Assembly (NCBI RefSeq): GCF_900115785.1
Contig: NZ_FOYS01000002.1
Location: 248,001 to 312,000 of the forward strand
Reading direction: 5' to 3'
DNA: 64,000 nt
Source of the DNA: Halogeometricum limi
GTDB taxonomy: Archaea > Halobacteriota > Halobacteria > Halobacteriales > Haloferacaceae
Of the stretch, positions 1 through 8,430 are shown piece by piece; position 1 is the stretch's first letter; every line of letters starts with the position of its first letter. The notes beneath the pieces are model-generated. The model searched no databases and was not told the origin of the DNA. It saw only the letters and a list, made by a program, of their open reading frames with translations. The translations under genes and the position numbers were made by a program.

Positions 1-312
1 TCCGACGCGGACGCGACGACGTTCTACCACGCGGGCGACACCGGACTCATGTCCGAGATGAAAGACGTCATCGGGCCGTACCTCGAACCCGACGCGGCCG
101 CCCTCCCGTGCGGTGACCACTTCACGATGGGACCGGTTCAGGCCGCCATCGCCGCCGACTGGTTGGACGTCGACCACGTGTTGCCGATGCACTACGACAC
201 GTTCCCGCCCATCGAAATCGACATCCGCGACTTCGAGAAAGAGGTCAAAGCCACGGGGTCGAACGCCGACGTCCAGATTCTGGACGGCGACGAGACGTTC
301 ACGCTGGAGTAA
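1..312 (+). CDS. Metal-dependent hydrolase, UPF0173 type (C-terminal part)
   Basis: This is the last 103 codons of a gene that starts before the window; the frame is open from base 1. The residues read YHAGDTGL, then a Pro-rich stretch ending in GDHFTMGP, then [10 protein letters not shown]. These match the C-terminal half of the metallo-beta-lactamase-fold UPF0173 hydrolases: the Asp of AGDTG and the His of PMHY are metal ligands, and GDHFTMGP is a conserved loop. It is probably a cytosolic metal-dependent hydrolase of unknown substrate. A run of five T follows 33 bases after the stop. An internal ATG at 49 is not the start, because the conserved AGDTG motif lies before it. Confidence 0.88.
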   Translation, partial: SDADATTFYHAGDTGLMSEMKDVIGPYLEPDAAALPCGDHFTMGPVQAAIAADWLDVDHVLPMHYDTFPPIEIDIRDFEKEVKATGSNADVQILDGDETFTLE

Positions 313-344
313 CGGCGACACCTGCCGCTGAACTCACCCGTCCG

Positions 345-349
345 TTTTT
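345..349 (+). terminator. T-tract, possible archaeal terminator
   Basis: Five consecutive T in GC-rich surroundings, 33 bases after the hydrolase stop. Archaeal termination often needs only a short T-run, so this is a plausible 3' end. There is no stem-loop. Confidence 0.35.
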
Positions 350-518
350 CGACGCTGGGTTCGCGTCCCGTCTCGCGAAGACACTCGTCACGCCTCCGCG
401 TTCCGCAATCTCGAACTCCAGTCCCGCGAGTAACTACAAGCGATACTGAAAGTACTCCTATACGATAGGTTCATGACGGTTCACGGAGACGGTTGGTAAC
501 AGACCTGTCCCACCGCCG

Positions 519-2168
519 ATGAAACTCCGAACGAAGTTCGCCCTCGTCCTCGTCGTTCTGACACTCGTTCTCGGGAGTGCAACGTACGGCGGACTCGAAC
601 TGTACAAACAGCAGGCGCTCTCGCAGAGTCAGTCGAGCGTCGACGAGTCGGCGACCATCGCCGCGGTCCAGATACAGTCCGCGCTCGACGAACGGGCCGA
701 CTACGTCGGCTACGTCGCCTCGCAACCCGAGACGGCCGACTTCTCGAACGCGAACGGGGTGATTCGGGGGGTGGTTTCGAACAGTCGCTTCTTCGCGGCG
801 CAAGTCGTCGCGGCCAACGGCACCGTCGTCGCCTTCGACGGACAGATAGACGAGTCGGTCCGACGGGACGCTATCGGAACCGACGTGAGCGAGGAGTCGT
901 ACTTCCGGTCGGCGCGCTACCACAGTGCGTCCGTCTCCGACCCCGAGTACGTCGAGTCGCGAGACCAGTATCTCGTCGTCGTCAGCGCGCCCATCATCCG
1001 GAACGGTTCGGTTCGCGGCGTCCTCGCGGCGTCCATCTACGTCTCCTCGGACACGTTCCTCGAACCGGTCGAACCGCTCTCGCGAGAGAACCAGCGCGTC
1101 ACCGTCCACGCGGACGACGCGACGCTGTACGAGAGCAGAACCGAGTTCGAGCAGTCGATAACGGGCCGTGCGACCGTCGACTCCTACGGGTGGACCGTCA
1201 CCGTGCAACGGGACCGCGGACCGCTGAACACCCGACTGCAACAACTCGCGTTCGCGCAGGGCGGCGGACTCTTCTTGATACTCCTGCTCATCGTCGCCCT
1301 GTGGGTGTTGGAGTACGTGTACAACAGCAGGCAGACGAGACTGCTTCTCGACGGGTTCGACGCACTCCGACGGGGTGACCACGGCCACTCGCTCCAGTTC
1401 GACTCCGCAGAGGAGTGGGAGCGAATCAGCGAGGGGTTCAACGCGCTCGCGACGGGACTCGACGAACGCGAGAAGGCCGTCAGAGAGCGCGAACAACGGC
1501 TGGACGTCCTGAACCGCGTCCTCCGACACAACGTGCGAAACGAGATGAACGTCGTCCTCGGCTACGCGGAACTCGTCGCCGACCGCTCGGACGACGAACA
1601 GACCGCGAACGCCGCCGAGACGATTCTCGACAGGGGCGAGCGTCTCGTCTCGGTGAGCGAGAAGGCGCGGTGGTTGGACGGCGAGTTCGACACCGGCGAC
1701 GGTCGAACGGTCGACGCCGCGGACGCGGTGAAGGAAGTCGTCTCCGACGCCCGGAAGGCGTACCCCGACGTCGACGTCTCGCTGTCCGTCGACGGTGACG
1801 CTCACGAACCGACTGCGCCGTCGATAACTCCGGCCGTCAGGAACGTCGTCGAGAACGCCTGCCTCCACAACGACAACGGTGCGCCGACGGTCGACGTCCG
1901 CGTCACACCGGACGGCGACGACGTCGTCGTCTCCGTGGCGGACGACGGCCCCGGCATCCCCGAGCACGAACGGGCGGTTCTCGAGGAGGGCGAGGAGACG
2001 GCGCTGCAACACGGAAGCGGTATCGGACTGTGGATAACGAAGTGGCTCGCCGACAGGGACGGCGGCAGCGTCTCCTTCGGCGAGAACGACCCGCGCGGGT
2101 GCGTCGTCACGCTCCGAATCCCGCGGCGGGAGGGCGGCGACGAGGAACCGGCGAGGGAGTCGAACTGA
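519..2168 (+). CDS. Membrane sensor histidine kinase (extracellular sensor, HAMP-like, HATPase)
   Basis: A 549-residue sensor kinase. An N-terminal membrane helix (about residues 7-29) is followed by an extracellular region of roughly 220 residues with a Cache-like look, a second helix near 245-268, a HAMP-like linker and the kinase core. The H-box LRHNVRNEMN places the phosphorylated His at about residue 337; the N-box NVVENACLHND, G1 DDGPGIP and G2 GSGIGLW are all present. It lacks PAS and receiver domains. It would autophosphorylate on an external signal and pass phosphate to a response regulator that is not next to it. The start at 519 is preferred because the nearest upstream ATG, at 473, is in another frame and meets a stop after eight codons. 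A TATA-like CTATACGATAG lies near 458-468. The signal is unknown. Confidence 0.9.
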   Translation: MKLRTKFALVLVVLTLVLGSATYGGLELYKQQALSQSQSSVDESATIAAVQIQSALDERADYVGYVASQPETADFSNANGVIRGVVSNSRFFAAQVVAANGTVVAFDGQIDESVRRDAIGTDVSEESYFRSARYHSASVSDPEYVESRDQYLVVVSAPIIRNGSVRGVLAASIYVSSDTFLEPVEPLSRENQRVTVHADDATLYESRTEFEQSITGRATVDSYGWTVTVQRDRGPLNTRLQQLAFAQGGGLFLILLLIVALWVLEYVYNSRQTRLLLDGFDALRRGDHGHSLQFDSAEEWERISEGFNALATGLDEREKAVREREQRLDVLNRVLRHNVRNEMNVVLGYAELVADRSDDEQTANAAETILDRGERLVSVSEKARWLDGEFDTGDGRTVDAADAVKEVVSDARKAYPDVDVSLSVDGDAHEPTAPSITPAVRNVVENACLHNDNGAPTVDVRVTPDGDDVVVSVADDGPGIPEHERAVLEEGEETALQHGSGIGLWITKWLADRDGGSVSFGENDPRGCVVTLRIPRREGGDEEPARESN

Positions 2169-2211
2169 CCACAGGGTCGAACTGACGACGGGGTCGAACT
2201 GACGTTCGAGC
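2161..2211 (+). repeat. 17-bp tandem repeat over the kinase stop codon
   Basis: The nonamer TCGAACTGA recurs at 2161, 2178 and 2195, exactly 17 bp apart, with similar spacers. The first copy supplies the kinase stop codon, so the array sits at the 3' end. It looks like replication slippage. Confidence 0.7.
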
Positions 2212-2329
2212 ACGAGTGCCCGTTCTGCGCGATGCCGATACGACGCGCTCCAGCGTTCGCTCTCCCGTGACGCCGCTCTGTCGTCGCGAGACTGACCGGT
2301 GAAAACGTGTCGAAGTCGCGGCCGACCGA

Positions 2330-4114
2330 CTATCGGAACCGGCGTCTGAACCGCGCGCCGAGTGCGACGACGACCACCGCGACGAGCGCTGTCGGGTGGA
2401 ACACGGGACTCGTCGCGCGAATGCCCGAGATTTCGGTCGTCTGCCGTGCGGTCCCCGTCGCACCGGACCGTCGGGTGGTCGTCGGGGGTTCCGTCGCCGC
2501 GCCAGTAGCGGTCGGCGTCTCCGTCTCGCCGACGGACGCGCGGACGACGACGGTACCCGCCAGCACGTCGTTTATCTTCACCTCGTACTCGCCGGAGTCG
2601 GAGATTTGGTGGTCGAACAGCGCCTGCCGTTGTCCGCCCGCGGCGATGGTGAGTTCGCGCTGTTCGACCACGTCGCCGTTGAGGAGGAGTTGCGCGACGA
2701 ACTCGCCGTCCGCGCCGCCGTCGTTCGCAATCTGGACGTGCGCGCGCAGGTCCTCGCCGACGGTAATCTCCGCGACGTCGACGTCGACCGTCTCCACCGT
2801 GAACTTCGGCCGCTTGGCCCCGGCGGCGAACTCGGAGAGGCCGGGCGAGACGGCGCGGAACTCGTACGCCGTCGGCGTCTCACCGACGACTTCGGTCGGG
2901 AGTTCCGTCCACGACCCGTTCTCGTAGCGGTACAGCGCCACTTCGTCGGGTTCGACGTCGTCAGTTTCCATCCGCGTCTTCGACACCCGGAAGTCGATGT
3001 CGACGCTCCCGTTCAGTTCGTCGTTCGAGATGGAGTGGTCGACGCGAATCTGTTTCATCGACTCGGACCCGTCGTCGGTCTCGAAGTCGGGCGACCCCTC
3101 GATTCGGTCGCCGGTCGTCACGTTCATCGTGAACGACCCGTTCCGCGTCGGCGTCAGTTCCATCCCGGTGAGGGTGACGTCGTCCTCGTCGGAGGCGTTC
3201 GTCATCGACTCGTTGTCGACCGATTCGTTCACCGTGTCCGTCTCGTTCGCGCTTCCGTCGGAGACGTTCCCCGGACGGTCCGACGACGAGTTCTTCGGCG
3301 TCCCGTTCGCCGCCGCTTTCGGCGGCGTGAGGTTGATTCGCGTCCGCTCGTTCGCGTCGACGGAACTGACGGTGGCGTCGACTATCTTCACGTCGTCGTC
3401 ATCGCCGTCTGCTTCCGCTTCGCTGTCGTCGTCGCCGTCTCTCTTCTCGGTACCGCTCGCGTTCTCGGAGGCGTTAGCCGTCCGAAGAGAGACTGATACC
3501 GGAGCGTTGGTTACGTTCCGCCCGTCGATTCCCCGAGAGACGTCGTCGTCTTCGTCGTCTTGGTCGTTCTGACCGGGAGCGTCACCGGATTTCCCCGGTG
3601 CGTCGGAGTCGTCGGAGTCGTCACCGTCGGAGTCGTCTTGGTCGTTCTGACCGGGAGCGTCACCGGATTTCCCCGGTGCGTCGGAGTCGTCGGAGTCGTC
3701 TTGGTCGTTCTGGCCGGGAGCGTCACCGAATTTCCCCGGTGCGTCGGAGTCGTCGGAATCTCCCGTCACAGTCGAGATGACGTCCGACACCGTGCTTGTG
3801 CCCGGTACACTGGTCCCGAGGGTACTACTCTCGGGGGTCTCTGTCACGGTCCCGTTATCGTCGCCGTCAGAATCGTCGTCGCCATCAGAATCGTCGTCGT
3901 CAGCGTCGCCGGCGCCGAACAGTCCGCTCCATCCGCTCGAAGCGAGCGGCGAGCGTTCGTACTCGTTGCCCGTCTCACAGGCATCGTCGCCCGTCTGACA
4001 GCCTGTTACCGCCCCCACGGTTCCCCCACCGAGAACACTGAACGGAACGACGAGGAGGAGTACGACCACGAGAGTCACACTCGCCGTCTCCGCTCTGTTC
4101 GTACGCCCTCTCAT
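2330..4114 (-). CDS. Secreted PGF-pre-PGF domain surface protein with Asp-rich repeats
   Basis: A 594-residue exported protein. Residues about 10-35 form a signal sequence. An extremely acidic low-complexity region follows, containing three repeats of the form DAPGKSGDAPGQNDQ. From about residue 290 comes a PGF-pre-PGF type domain (KQIRVDHSISND, VALYRYENGSW, AVSPGLSEFA), then a CARDB-like beta domain (RAHVQIANDGG, QLLLNGDVVE) and a Thr-rich stalk leading to a C-terminal membrane helix with an Arg-rich tail. Numerous N-x-S/T sites suggest N-glycosylation. It is probably anchored in the membrane or S-layer; its function is unknown. It is divergent from osmC, with a 16-bp palindrome in its promoter region. 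Confidence 0.85.
   Translation of the reverse strand: MRGRTNRAETASVTLVVVLLLVVPFSVLGGGTVGAVTGCQTGDDACETGNEYERSPLASSGWSGLFGAGDADDDDSDGDDDSDGDDNGTVTETPESSTLGTSVPGTSTVSDVISTVTGDSDDSDAPGKFGDAPGQNDQDDSDDSDAPGKSGDAPGQNDQDDSDGDDSDDSDAPGKSGDAPGQNDQDDEDDDVSRGIDGRNVTNAPVSVSLRTANASENASGTEKRDGDDDSEAEADGDDDDVKIVDATVSSVDANERTRINLTPPKAAANGTPKNSSSDRPGNVSDGSANETDTVNESVDNESMTNASDEDDVTLTGMELTPTRNGSFTMNVTTGDRIEGSPDFETDDGSESMKQIRVDHSISNDELNGSVDIDFRVSKTRMETDDVEPDEVALYRYENGSWTELPTEVVGETPTAYEFRAVSPGLSEFAAGAKRPKFTVETVDVDVAEITVGEDLRAHVQIANDGGADGEFVAQLLLNGDVVEQRELTIAAGGQRQALFDHQISDSGEYEVKINDVLAGTVVVRASVGETETPTATGAATEPPTTTRRSGATGTARQTTEISGIRATSPVFHPTALVAVVVVALGARFRRRFR
3558..3761 (-). repeat. In-frame tandem repeats encoding DAPGxxGDAPGQNDQ units
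   Basis: Three near-identical units begin at about 3558, 3636 and 3699 on the plus strand. The first two are 78 and 63 bp long, both multiples of three, so copy-number change would keep the frame. They encode 26- and 21-residue acidic Pro/Gly blocks in the surface protein. Confidence 0.85.
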
Positions 4115-4130
4115 TATCTATCTAATGAAT

Positions 4131-4146
4131 GTCTTGTATACAAGAC
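4131..4146. promoter_or_regulatory. Perfect 16-bp palindrome, likely operator
   Basis: GTCTTGTATACAAGAC is its own reverse complement. It lies 17-32 bases upstream of the surface-protein start (4114, minus strand), inside the expected promoter and start-site zone, with a TATA-like TTCATATAG just beyond it. It may bind a dimeric regulator controlling the surface-protein gene and perhaps osmC. The regulator is unknown. Confidence 0.6.
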
Positions 4147-4257
4147 TATATGAATTTTTGGAGTGTTTTTGTGGCGTGCGAACGGGCACGCGTCGAGGAC
4201 GAGTTCGGGTGCCGTTTGAGCAACCTTTAGGGCCACGGCGTCCGACCATCAGGACGC

Positions 4258-4656
4258 ATGAGCGACATCGAAACTTCCACTGTCAGCGAAGAGGGATTCG
4301 CCTCGACGAGTCAGGTCGGCGACTACGAACTCACCATCGACGCGACGGACGAGACGGGTCCGAACCCGAACGCCGTCCTCGTCGCGGACTACGCGTCCTG
4401 TTTCCTGCCCGCGTTCCGCGTCGGCGGCCAACAGCGCGGCCACGACGACCTCGGTAAGATTCAAATCGACGCCGACGCGGACCTCGACGACGACGACGAC
4501 CTCTCTGGCATCCGTTTCTCCATCCACGTGGAAGCGGACCTCGACGACGAGACGTTCGACGAAATCGTCGAGCGAGCAGAGGGTATCTGTCACGTCCACG
4601 CGGCGCTCCGCGAGGAACTCCACGCCGAAATCGACGTCCACGGCGGCGCGTTCTAA
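4258..4656 (+). CDS. OsmC family protein
   Basis: A 132-residue OsmC-like protein, close to the usual family length. Features include the strand VGDYELTIDATDE, the helix ADYASCFLPAFRVGG carrying the first peroxidatic-type Cys, and a second conserved Cys in the EGICHVHAALRE segment. OsmC/Ohr proteins reduce organic hydroperoxides with the Cys pair in the cytosol. The two cysteines are present, so the enzyme could be active; substrate preference cannot be read. It is monocistronic, divergent from the surface-protein gene, and followed by a T-rich tract. Confidence 0.88.
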   Translation: MSDIETSTVSEEGFASTSQVGDYELTIDATDETGPNPNAVLVADYASCFLPAFRVGGQQRGHDDLGKIQIDADADLDDDDDLSGIRFSIHVEADLDDETFDEIVERAEGICHVHAALREELHAEIDVHGGAF

Positions 4657-4672
4657 CGCCGACGCAACTCTC

Positions 4673-4682
4673 GTTTTCTTTT
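4673..4682 (+). terminator. T-rich tract after osmC
   Basis: A GTTTTCTTTTA run begins 16 bases after the osmC stop, in otherwise GC-rich sequence. This is a typical haloarchaeal T-rich termination context. Confidence 0.45.
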
Positions 4683-4749
4683 ACTCGTCAGTCGTCGAGC
4701 GACTGCGCGCAGAACTGGAGACGCCTCGGTTCGCCCGAGGCATGGAGTG

Positions 4750-4920
4750 TCAGCGTCGGTACGCCCGGAAACTCATGGCTTGTCCCTCTACGATGACGAC
4801 CTCTTTCTCTTCGGGGTCGTAGTCGGCGACTTCTTCCACTTCGTCTCGGGAGACGTACGATCCGCGCAGTTCTTCGGCGCCTTCGTCGAAGACGTACGGG
4901 CTGTTCGGCTGACCTTCCAT
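4750..4920 (-). CDS. Small conserved acidic protein, unknown function
   Basis: A 56-residue acidic protein beginning MEGQPNSPYVFDEGAEE and ending in EGQAMSFRAYRR. I do not recognise the family beyond a haloarchaeal style. The ATG at 4920 is chosen over one at 4944 because a TATA-like CTTATAGTGG sits at about 4944-4953 on the minus strand, where it would place transcription near 4920 and make the gene leaderless. No membrane segment or metal motif is visible. Confidence 0.65.
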   Translation of the reverse strand: MEGQPNSPYVFDEGAEELRGSYVSRDEVEEVADYDPEEKEVVIVEGQAMSFRAYRR

Positions 4921-4943
4921 GGTATGTTCTACCGCACCACCCA

Positions 4944-4953
4944 CTATAAGCTT
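4944..4953 (-). promoter_or_regulatory. TATA box for the small acidic protein
   Basis: CTTATAGTGG on the minus strand, centred about 28 bases upstream of the ATG at 4920. This spacing is typical of leaderless haloarchaeal genes. Confidence 0.5.
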
Positions 4954-5005
4954 TGTCAGACATTCTCAAACGAGAGAACTACTCGCACGCGGTGAGAGCG
5001 TCCCG

Positions 5006-5596
5006 TCAGTCGTCCGCGGCGGCCGCTTCCGCCTCGGATATCTCGGTTCCGAGGAGTTCGAGGAACTTCGCCAACCACTCGGGGTGGTCCGGCCACGCCT
5101 GTCCGGTGACGAGGTTTCCGTCCACGGTGACGCCGTCCACCCACGAACATCCGGCGGCCTCTACCTCCGCGCGGACGGCGGGGTAGGCGGTCATCTCGTA
5201 GCCCTCTAAGACGCCCGCCGCCGCGAGAATCTGCGGGCCGTGACAGACGGCCGCGACGGGTTTGTCCTCCTCGAAGAAGTGCCGAACGGCGTCGAGGACT
5301 TCGTCGTACGTCCGGAGATACTCCGGCGCGCGTCCGCCCGGAACGACGAGTGCGTCGTACTCGGCCGGGTCCACGTCGTCGAACGTGGCGTTCACCTCGA
5401 AGTCGTGCCCCCGCGTCTCCAGGTACGTCTGGTCGCCGCGGAAGTCGTGGATAGCGGTCTTCACCGTGTCGCCCGCGGCCTTCTCCGGACAGACGGTGTC
5501 TACCTCGTGACCGACCATCTGAAGCGCCTGAAACGGCACCATCGTCTCGTAGTCCTCGCCGAAGTCGCCGACGATCATCAGAATCTTCTTGCCCAT
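5006..5596 (-). CDS. DJ-1/PfpI family protein
   Basis: About 196 residues from the chosen ATG at 5596 ([17 protein letters not shown]); an in-frame ATG three codons upstream is possible. The nucleophile elbow [13 protein letters not shown] holds the conserved Cys, and E in GDFGEDYE is the expected acidic partner. The length fits single-domain DJ-1/PfpI proteins, which act as chaperones, deglycases or proteases in stress. The C-terminus is Ala/Glu/Asp-rich. It is transcribed alone; the downstream gene is 61 bp away. The exact activity is not deducible. Confidence 0.88.
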   Translation of the reverse strand: MGKKILMIVGDFGEDYETMVPFQALQMVGHEVDTVCPEKAAGDTVKTAIHDFRGDQTYLETRGHDFEVNATFDDVDPAEYDALVVPGGRAPEYLRTYDEVLDAVRHFFEEDKPVAAVCHGPQILAAAGVLEGYEMTAYPAVRAEVEAAGCSWVDGVTVDGNLVTGQAWPDHPEWLAKFLELLGTEISEAEAAAADD

Positions 5597-5648
5597 CGGT
5601 GTCACCTACCGTGACCTGCAGGCGGAGACACCTTAACGATTTGTCTCG

Positions 5649-6443
5649 TTAGGCGTCGCGTCCGTTCAGCACCCGTTCGATGTCGCCCAGCGAGTCGAGG
5701 ACGTAGTCCGGCGCGTGCGAACTCTCGGCCAGCGTCCGTTCGTCGGTCACCCCCGTCTTGACGAGCACCGTCGTCATGCCCGCGCGTTCGCCGAGCGCGA
5801 TGTCCGTGTCGAGTCTGTCGCCGACGACGAGCACCGACTCGGGGGGGACGCCGAGATGTTCGAGCGCCATCTCGCGCGCGGTGTCGGACGGTTTCCCGAG
5901 AACCACGTCCGGGTCGCGTTCGGCGACGCCCGCGATGGCGTTGATGACCGCCCCCGACCCCGGGACGTCGTGTCCGGCGGCCGGAATGACGATGTCGGGG
6001 TCGGTGCCGACGAAGCCGACTCGCTCGTCCGAGAGCGTCCAGAGCGCCTGACAGAGCGTATCGTAGTCGAACTCCCGGTCGATGGAAGCGACGAGGGTGT
6101 CCGGGTCCTCGTCTGCGTCGACGACCGAGAGTCCGGCGTCGGCGAGGAGTTCGACCAGTCCCGGTTCGCCGACGACGAACAGGTCGTCGTCCGGGTGTTC
6201 CTCCGTGAGGTACCGAACCGTCACCGTCCCCGCGGTGACCACCTCCGACGCGGAGACGTCGAACCCGGCGCGGCCGAGGCGCTCGACGTACGCCTCCGGA
6301 GGTTTCGTCGGGTTGTTTGAGACGAAGACGCGTTCGAGTCCCGCGGCGGCGAGTGCGTCTATCCCCGCTCCCGCTCCCGGTATCGGTTCGTTACCTCGGA
6401 CGACGGTTCCGTCAACGTCGAGAACGACGCCTCGATAGTTCAT
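5649..6443 (-). CDS. HAD-superfamily sugar/aryl phosphatase (NagD type)
   Basis: A 264-residue HAD hydrolase. Motif I is DVDGTVVRG with the nucleophile and acid/base Asp, motif II includes VSNNPTKPP, and motif IV is GDRLDTDIALG. The cap is the larger C2b type between residues about 90 and 190, as in NagD, AraL and 4-nitrophenylphosphatase proteins. It probably dephosphorylates a small phosphate ester such as a sugar phosphate or phosphoglycolate in the cytosol, using Mg2+. It is a single gene with a short spacer to the PfpI gene. Confidence 0.88.
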   Translation of the reverse strand: MNYRGVVLDVDGTVVRGNEPIPGAGAGIDALAAAGLERVFVSNNPTKPPEAYVERLGRAGFDVSASEVVTAGTVTVRYLTEEHPDDDLFVVGEPGLVELLADAGLSVVDADEDPDTLVASIDREFDYDTLCQALWTLSDERVGFVGTDPDIVIPAAGHDVPGSGAVINAIAGVAERDPDVVLGKPSDTAREMALEHLGVPPESVLVVGDRLDTDIALGERAGMTTVLVKTGVTDERTLAESSHAPDYVLDSLGDIERVLNGRDA

Positions 6444-6525
6444 CGCTCCTCAGTAGAGCGCTCCCCCTGTTGAATCGCTCGCCGCGCCGCAGCAGAATTA
6501 TGACGTATGGCACCAATGTACACAC

Positions 6526-6795
6526 ATGGTCGTATTCACCGTCGGCGTCGGAGGTGCGAAGTCACATCCGAACTCGCACGCGGTGCGGGACCACTATCTG
6601 CTCGGGGTGGTCGGACTCGTCGTCGCCGCACTGGCGATGTTCGCGGCGTACTCGCTCTTGGTGAGCGTCGCGAACCTCGTTCCACTGCTCTCGACGACGT
6701 TCCTCGCGTTCGTCGGCATCGTGCTGTGGGTGTTCGTCTGGATGGCGCTCGACGTCGTCTACGGGCGCTACACGGGGGACAGGTACGTGGAGTGA
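6526..6795 (+). CDS. Small two-helix membrane protein, unknown
   Basis: An 89-residue protein with a short polar N-terminus (AKSHPNSHAVRDH) and two hydrophobic helices, about residues 24-46 and 52-75. I do not recognise a family. A TATA-like GAATTATGAC about 28 bases before the ATG makes it probably leaderless. There is no linked operon. Confidence 0.65.
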   Translation: MVVFTVGVGGAKSHPNSHAVRDHYLLGVVGLVVAALAMFAAYSLLVSVANLVPLLSTTFLAFVGIVLWVFVWMALDVVYGRYTGDRYVE

Positions 6796-6888
6796 GCAGG
6801 CGCGGAGTGAGTCCCGACCGTACGACGTGGTAGCACCGCCCGCTCGTGGAACCAAAGAACGATATGCGCGAACTCCGTCTCAGAGAGT

Positions 6889-7674
6889 GTGACGAACACG
6901 CAGCTCTCGCTCATCCAGATAGACAACTACGGCCCGTGGACGGTCACCCCCGAGCCACGCCGAGAGATGGACCTGCAGACGCTCCAGTCGCGGCTGTTCG
7001 CCGACCTCGCACAGTTCGTCGGAAGCCGAGACGGCTACGTCTTCTTCACCCGCTTCGACAACATGGTCGCGGTCACGAACGGCCTCGACGAGGCGGACCA
7101 CGAACTCCTGCAAGAGTCTATCGCGAACCGCTATCCGGTGACGATAAGCCTCGGAACCGGCGTCGACGCATCGCCCGTCGAGGCGCTCGAATCGGCGACG
7201 GCCGGCCTCCAAACCGCCGGGAGCGCGCAGGACGGCGACAGACGAGAAGTGCTGTCGGGTGACGTCCTCGCCGAGAGCGACAGGATGCCCGAGGACCTCC
7301 AGATTGCCCACTTCGACGTGAACGACGCGACGGGCAAGTACACCGACCGACTCAACGAGTTCGACTCGTTCATCCAGATCGAACAGGGGTACGCGACGCT
7401 GATGCGGTATCTCCGCGAGGAGTACGGCGCGCTCTCCTTCTTCGTCGGCGGCGACAACATCATCTCGGTCTGTCCCGACATGGACGAAGCGGACTACCGC
7501 GACGCCATCGCACACGTCGAACGGGAGGCGGGCGTCGAACTCAAAGTCGGCGTCGGAACCGGACGGACCGCACACGTCGCCGGGTTCGCGGCGAAGCACG
7601 CGCTCGAAGTCTGCCGCGAGGAAGGAACCGACGTGGAGTTCGACCGGCCCCACGTCGAAGTCGCCGACGACTGA
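6889..7674 (+). CDS. gch3: GTP cyclohydrolase III (GTP to 2-amino-5-formylamino-pyrimidine nucleotide)
   Basis: A 261-residue archaeal GTP cyclohydrolase III. The N-terminus QLSLIQIDNYGPWTVTP is the family signature; two GGDEF-like halves follow, the first with FFTRFDNMVAV and the second with FFVGGDNIISV. These metal-binding FDN and GDN turns match the duplicated ferredoxin-like folds of the enzyme. It hydrolyses GTP to the formylamino-pyrimidine phosphate used for riboflavin and F420, acting in the cytosol. A GTG at 6889 is taken as start because it immediately precedes the conserved TNTQLSLIQ segment. A creatininase-family gene at 49.9 kb could supply the next deformylase step. Confidence 0.92.
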   Translation: MTNTQLSLIQIDNYGPWTVTPEPRREMDLQTLQSRLFADLAQFVGSRDGYVFFTRFDNMVAVTNGLDEADHELLQESIANRYPVTISLGTGVDASPVEALESATAGLQTAGSAQDGDRREVLSGDVLAESDRMPEDLQIAHFDVNDATGKYTDRLNEFDSFIQIEQGYATLMRYLREEYGALSFFVGGDNIISVCPDMDEADYRDAIAHVEREAGVELKVGVGTGRTAHVAGFAAKHALEVCREEGTDVEFDRPHVEVADD

Positions 7675-7934
7675 GCCGAATCGACTGCGGAAACGACGAC
7701 TGACGACTGACAACCGACGGCCGGCGACCGGGTGCCCGCAGAAAATGTTTGTTCGAGCATCTATCTGCACTCCCTGTGAGTGTCCCGTAGCGACCGTGAC
7801 GGCGGCAAAGAAAACAATTATACCACTGTAGGAATCGTATCGATTCGAAGCGCAGTCTTCCTGGTGGTGGTGGCTCTCCCGTGCCGAACTGGAGTGCGCC
7901 CCGGCGGTGGAGACTGCAGGTGGGAATACACTAC
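7675..7934. other. Intergenic region with promoter of the HalOD1 gene
   Basis: 260 bp without a credible gene. It holds an AT-rich patch at about 7810-7840 with TTATACCACTG, a likely TATA box. Open frames across it have no conserved features. Confidence 0.5.
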
Positions 7935-8219
7935 ATGGGGAAGACCACACCAACGCACGCAGGGACCGGAGCAGGAGGAGCATCGATTCGCGAGTGCACG
8001 ACCTTGGAGATAGTCTCCCGCGTCGCCGACGTGAAGGGGTGCCGAGCCGTCGACCTCGAACCGCTCTCGAACGTGACCGACCCGGACGCACTGGAGAACC
8101 TCCTCGCCGCGACGCCGAACGCCGAGTTCGAGATTCGGTTCGCGTATGAGGGCGGACACGTGACGCTCGCGTCCGACGGCACCGTCGACTTCGAGTACGT
8201 CTCGGACCGCTCGGCGTAA
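7935..8219 (+). CDS. HalOD1 output-domain protein
   Basis: A stand-alone haloarchaeal output domain of 94 residues. The pattern TTLEIVSRVADVKGCRAVDLEPLSN, then DPDALENLL and the C-terminal strand GGHVTLASDG, matches HalOD1. These domains often accompany receivers in two-component systems; alone it may be a downstream or partner module. ATG 7935 (MGKTTPTHAG) is chosen; an upstream ATG at 7881 adds an Arg/Trp-rich unconserved tail. The partner is unknown. Confidence 0.8.
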   Translation: MGKTTPTHAGTGAGGASIRECTTLEIVSRVADVKGCRAVDLEPLSNVTDPDALENLLAATPNAEFEIRFAYEGGHVTLASDGTVDFEYVSDRSA

Positions 8220-8430
8220 CCGCTCGTTCGTCTCTCTCGTCTTGTCTCTCCCCGGCAGAGCGACCTCTTCTCACACCTTTTATCATTCGACAGATATTTT
8301 GATTCGTCCTCCACCTCTCTCCCTATTCGACTGTCCAGTCCGGGGATAAACCGCCTCCGCGCCACCTCTTCCCGATGAATTTCTCCTGAGCGCAACTGTT
8401 TTGTGAGACGAAACGAATAGCAGTTCAATC

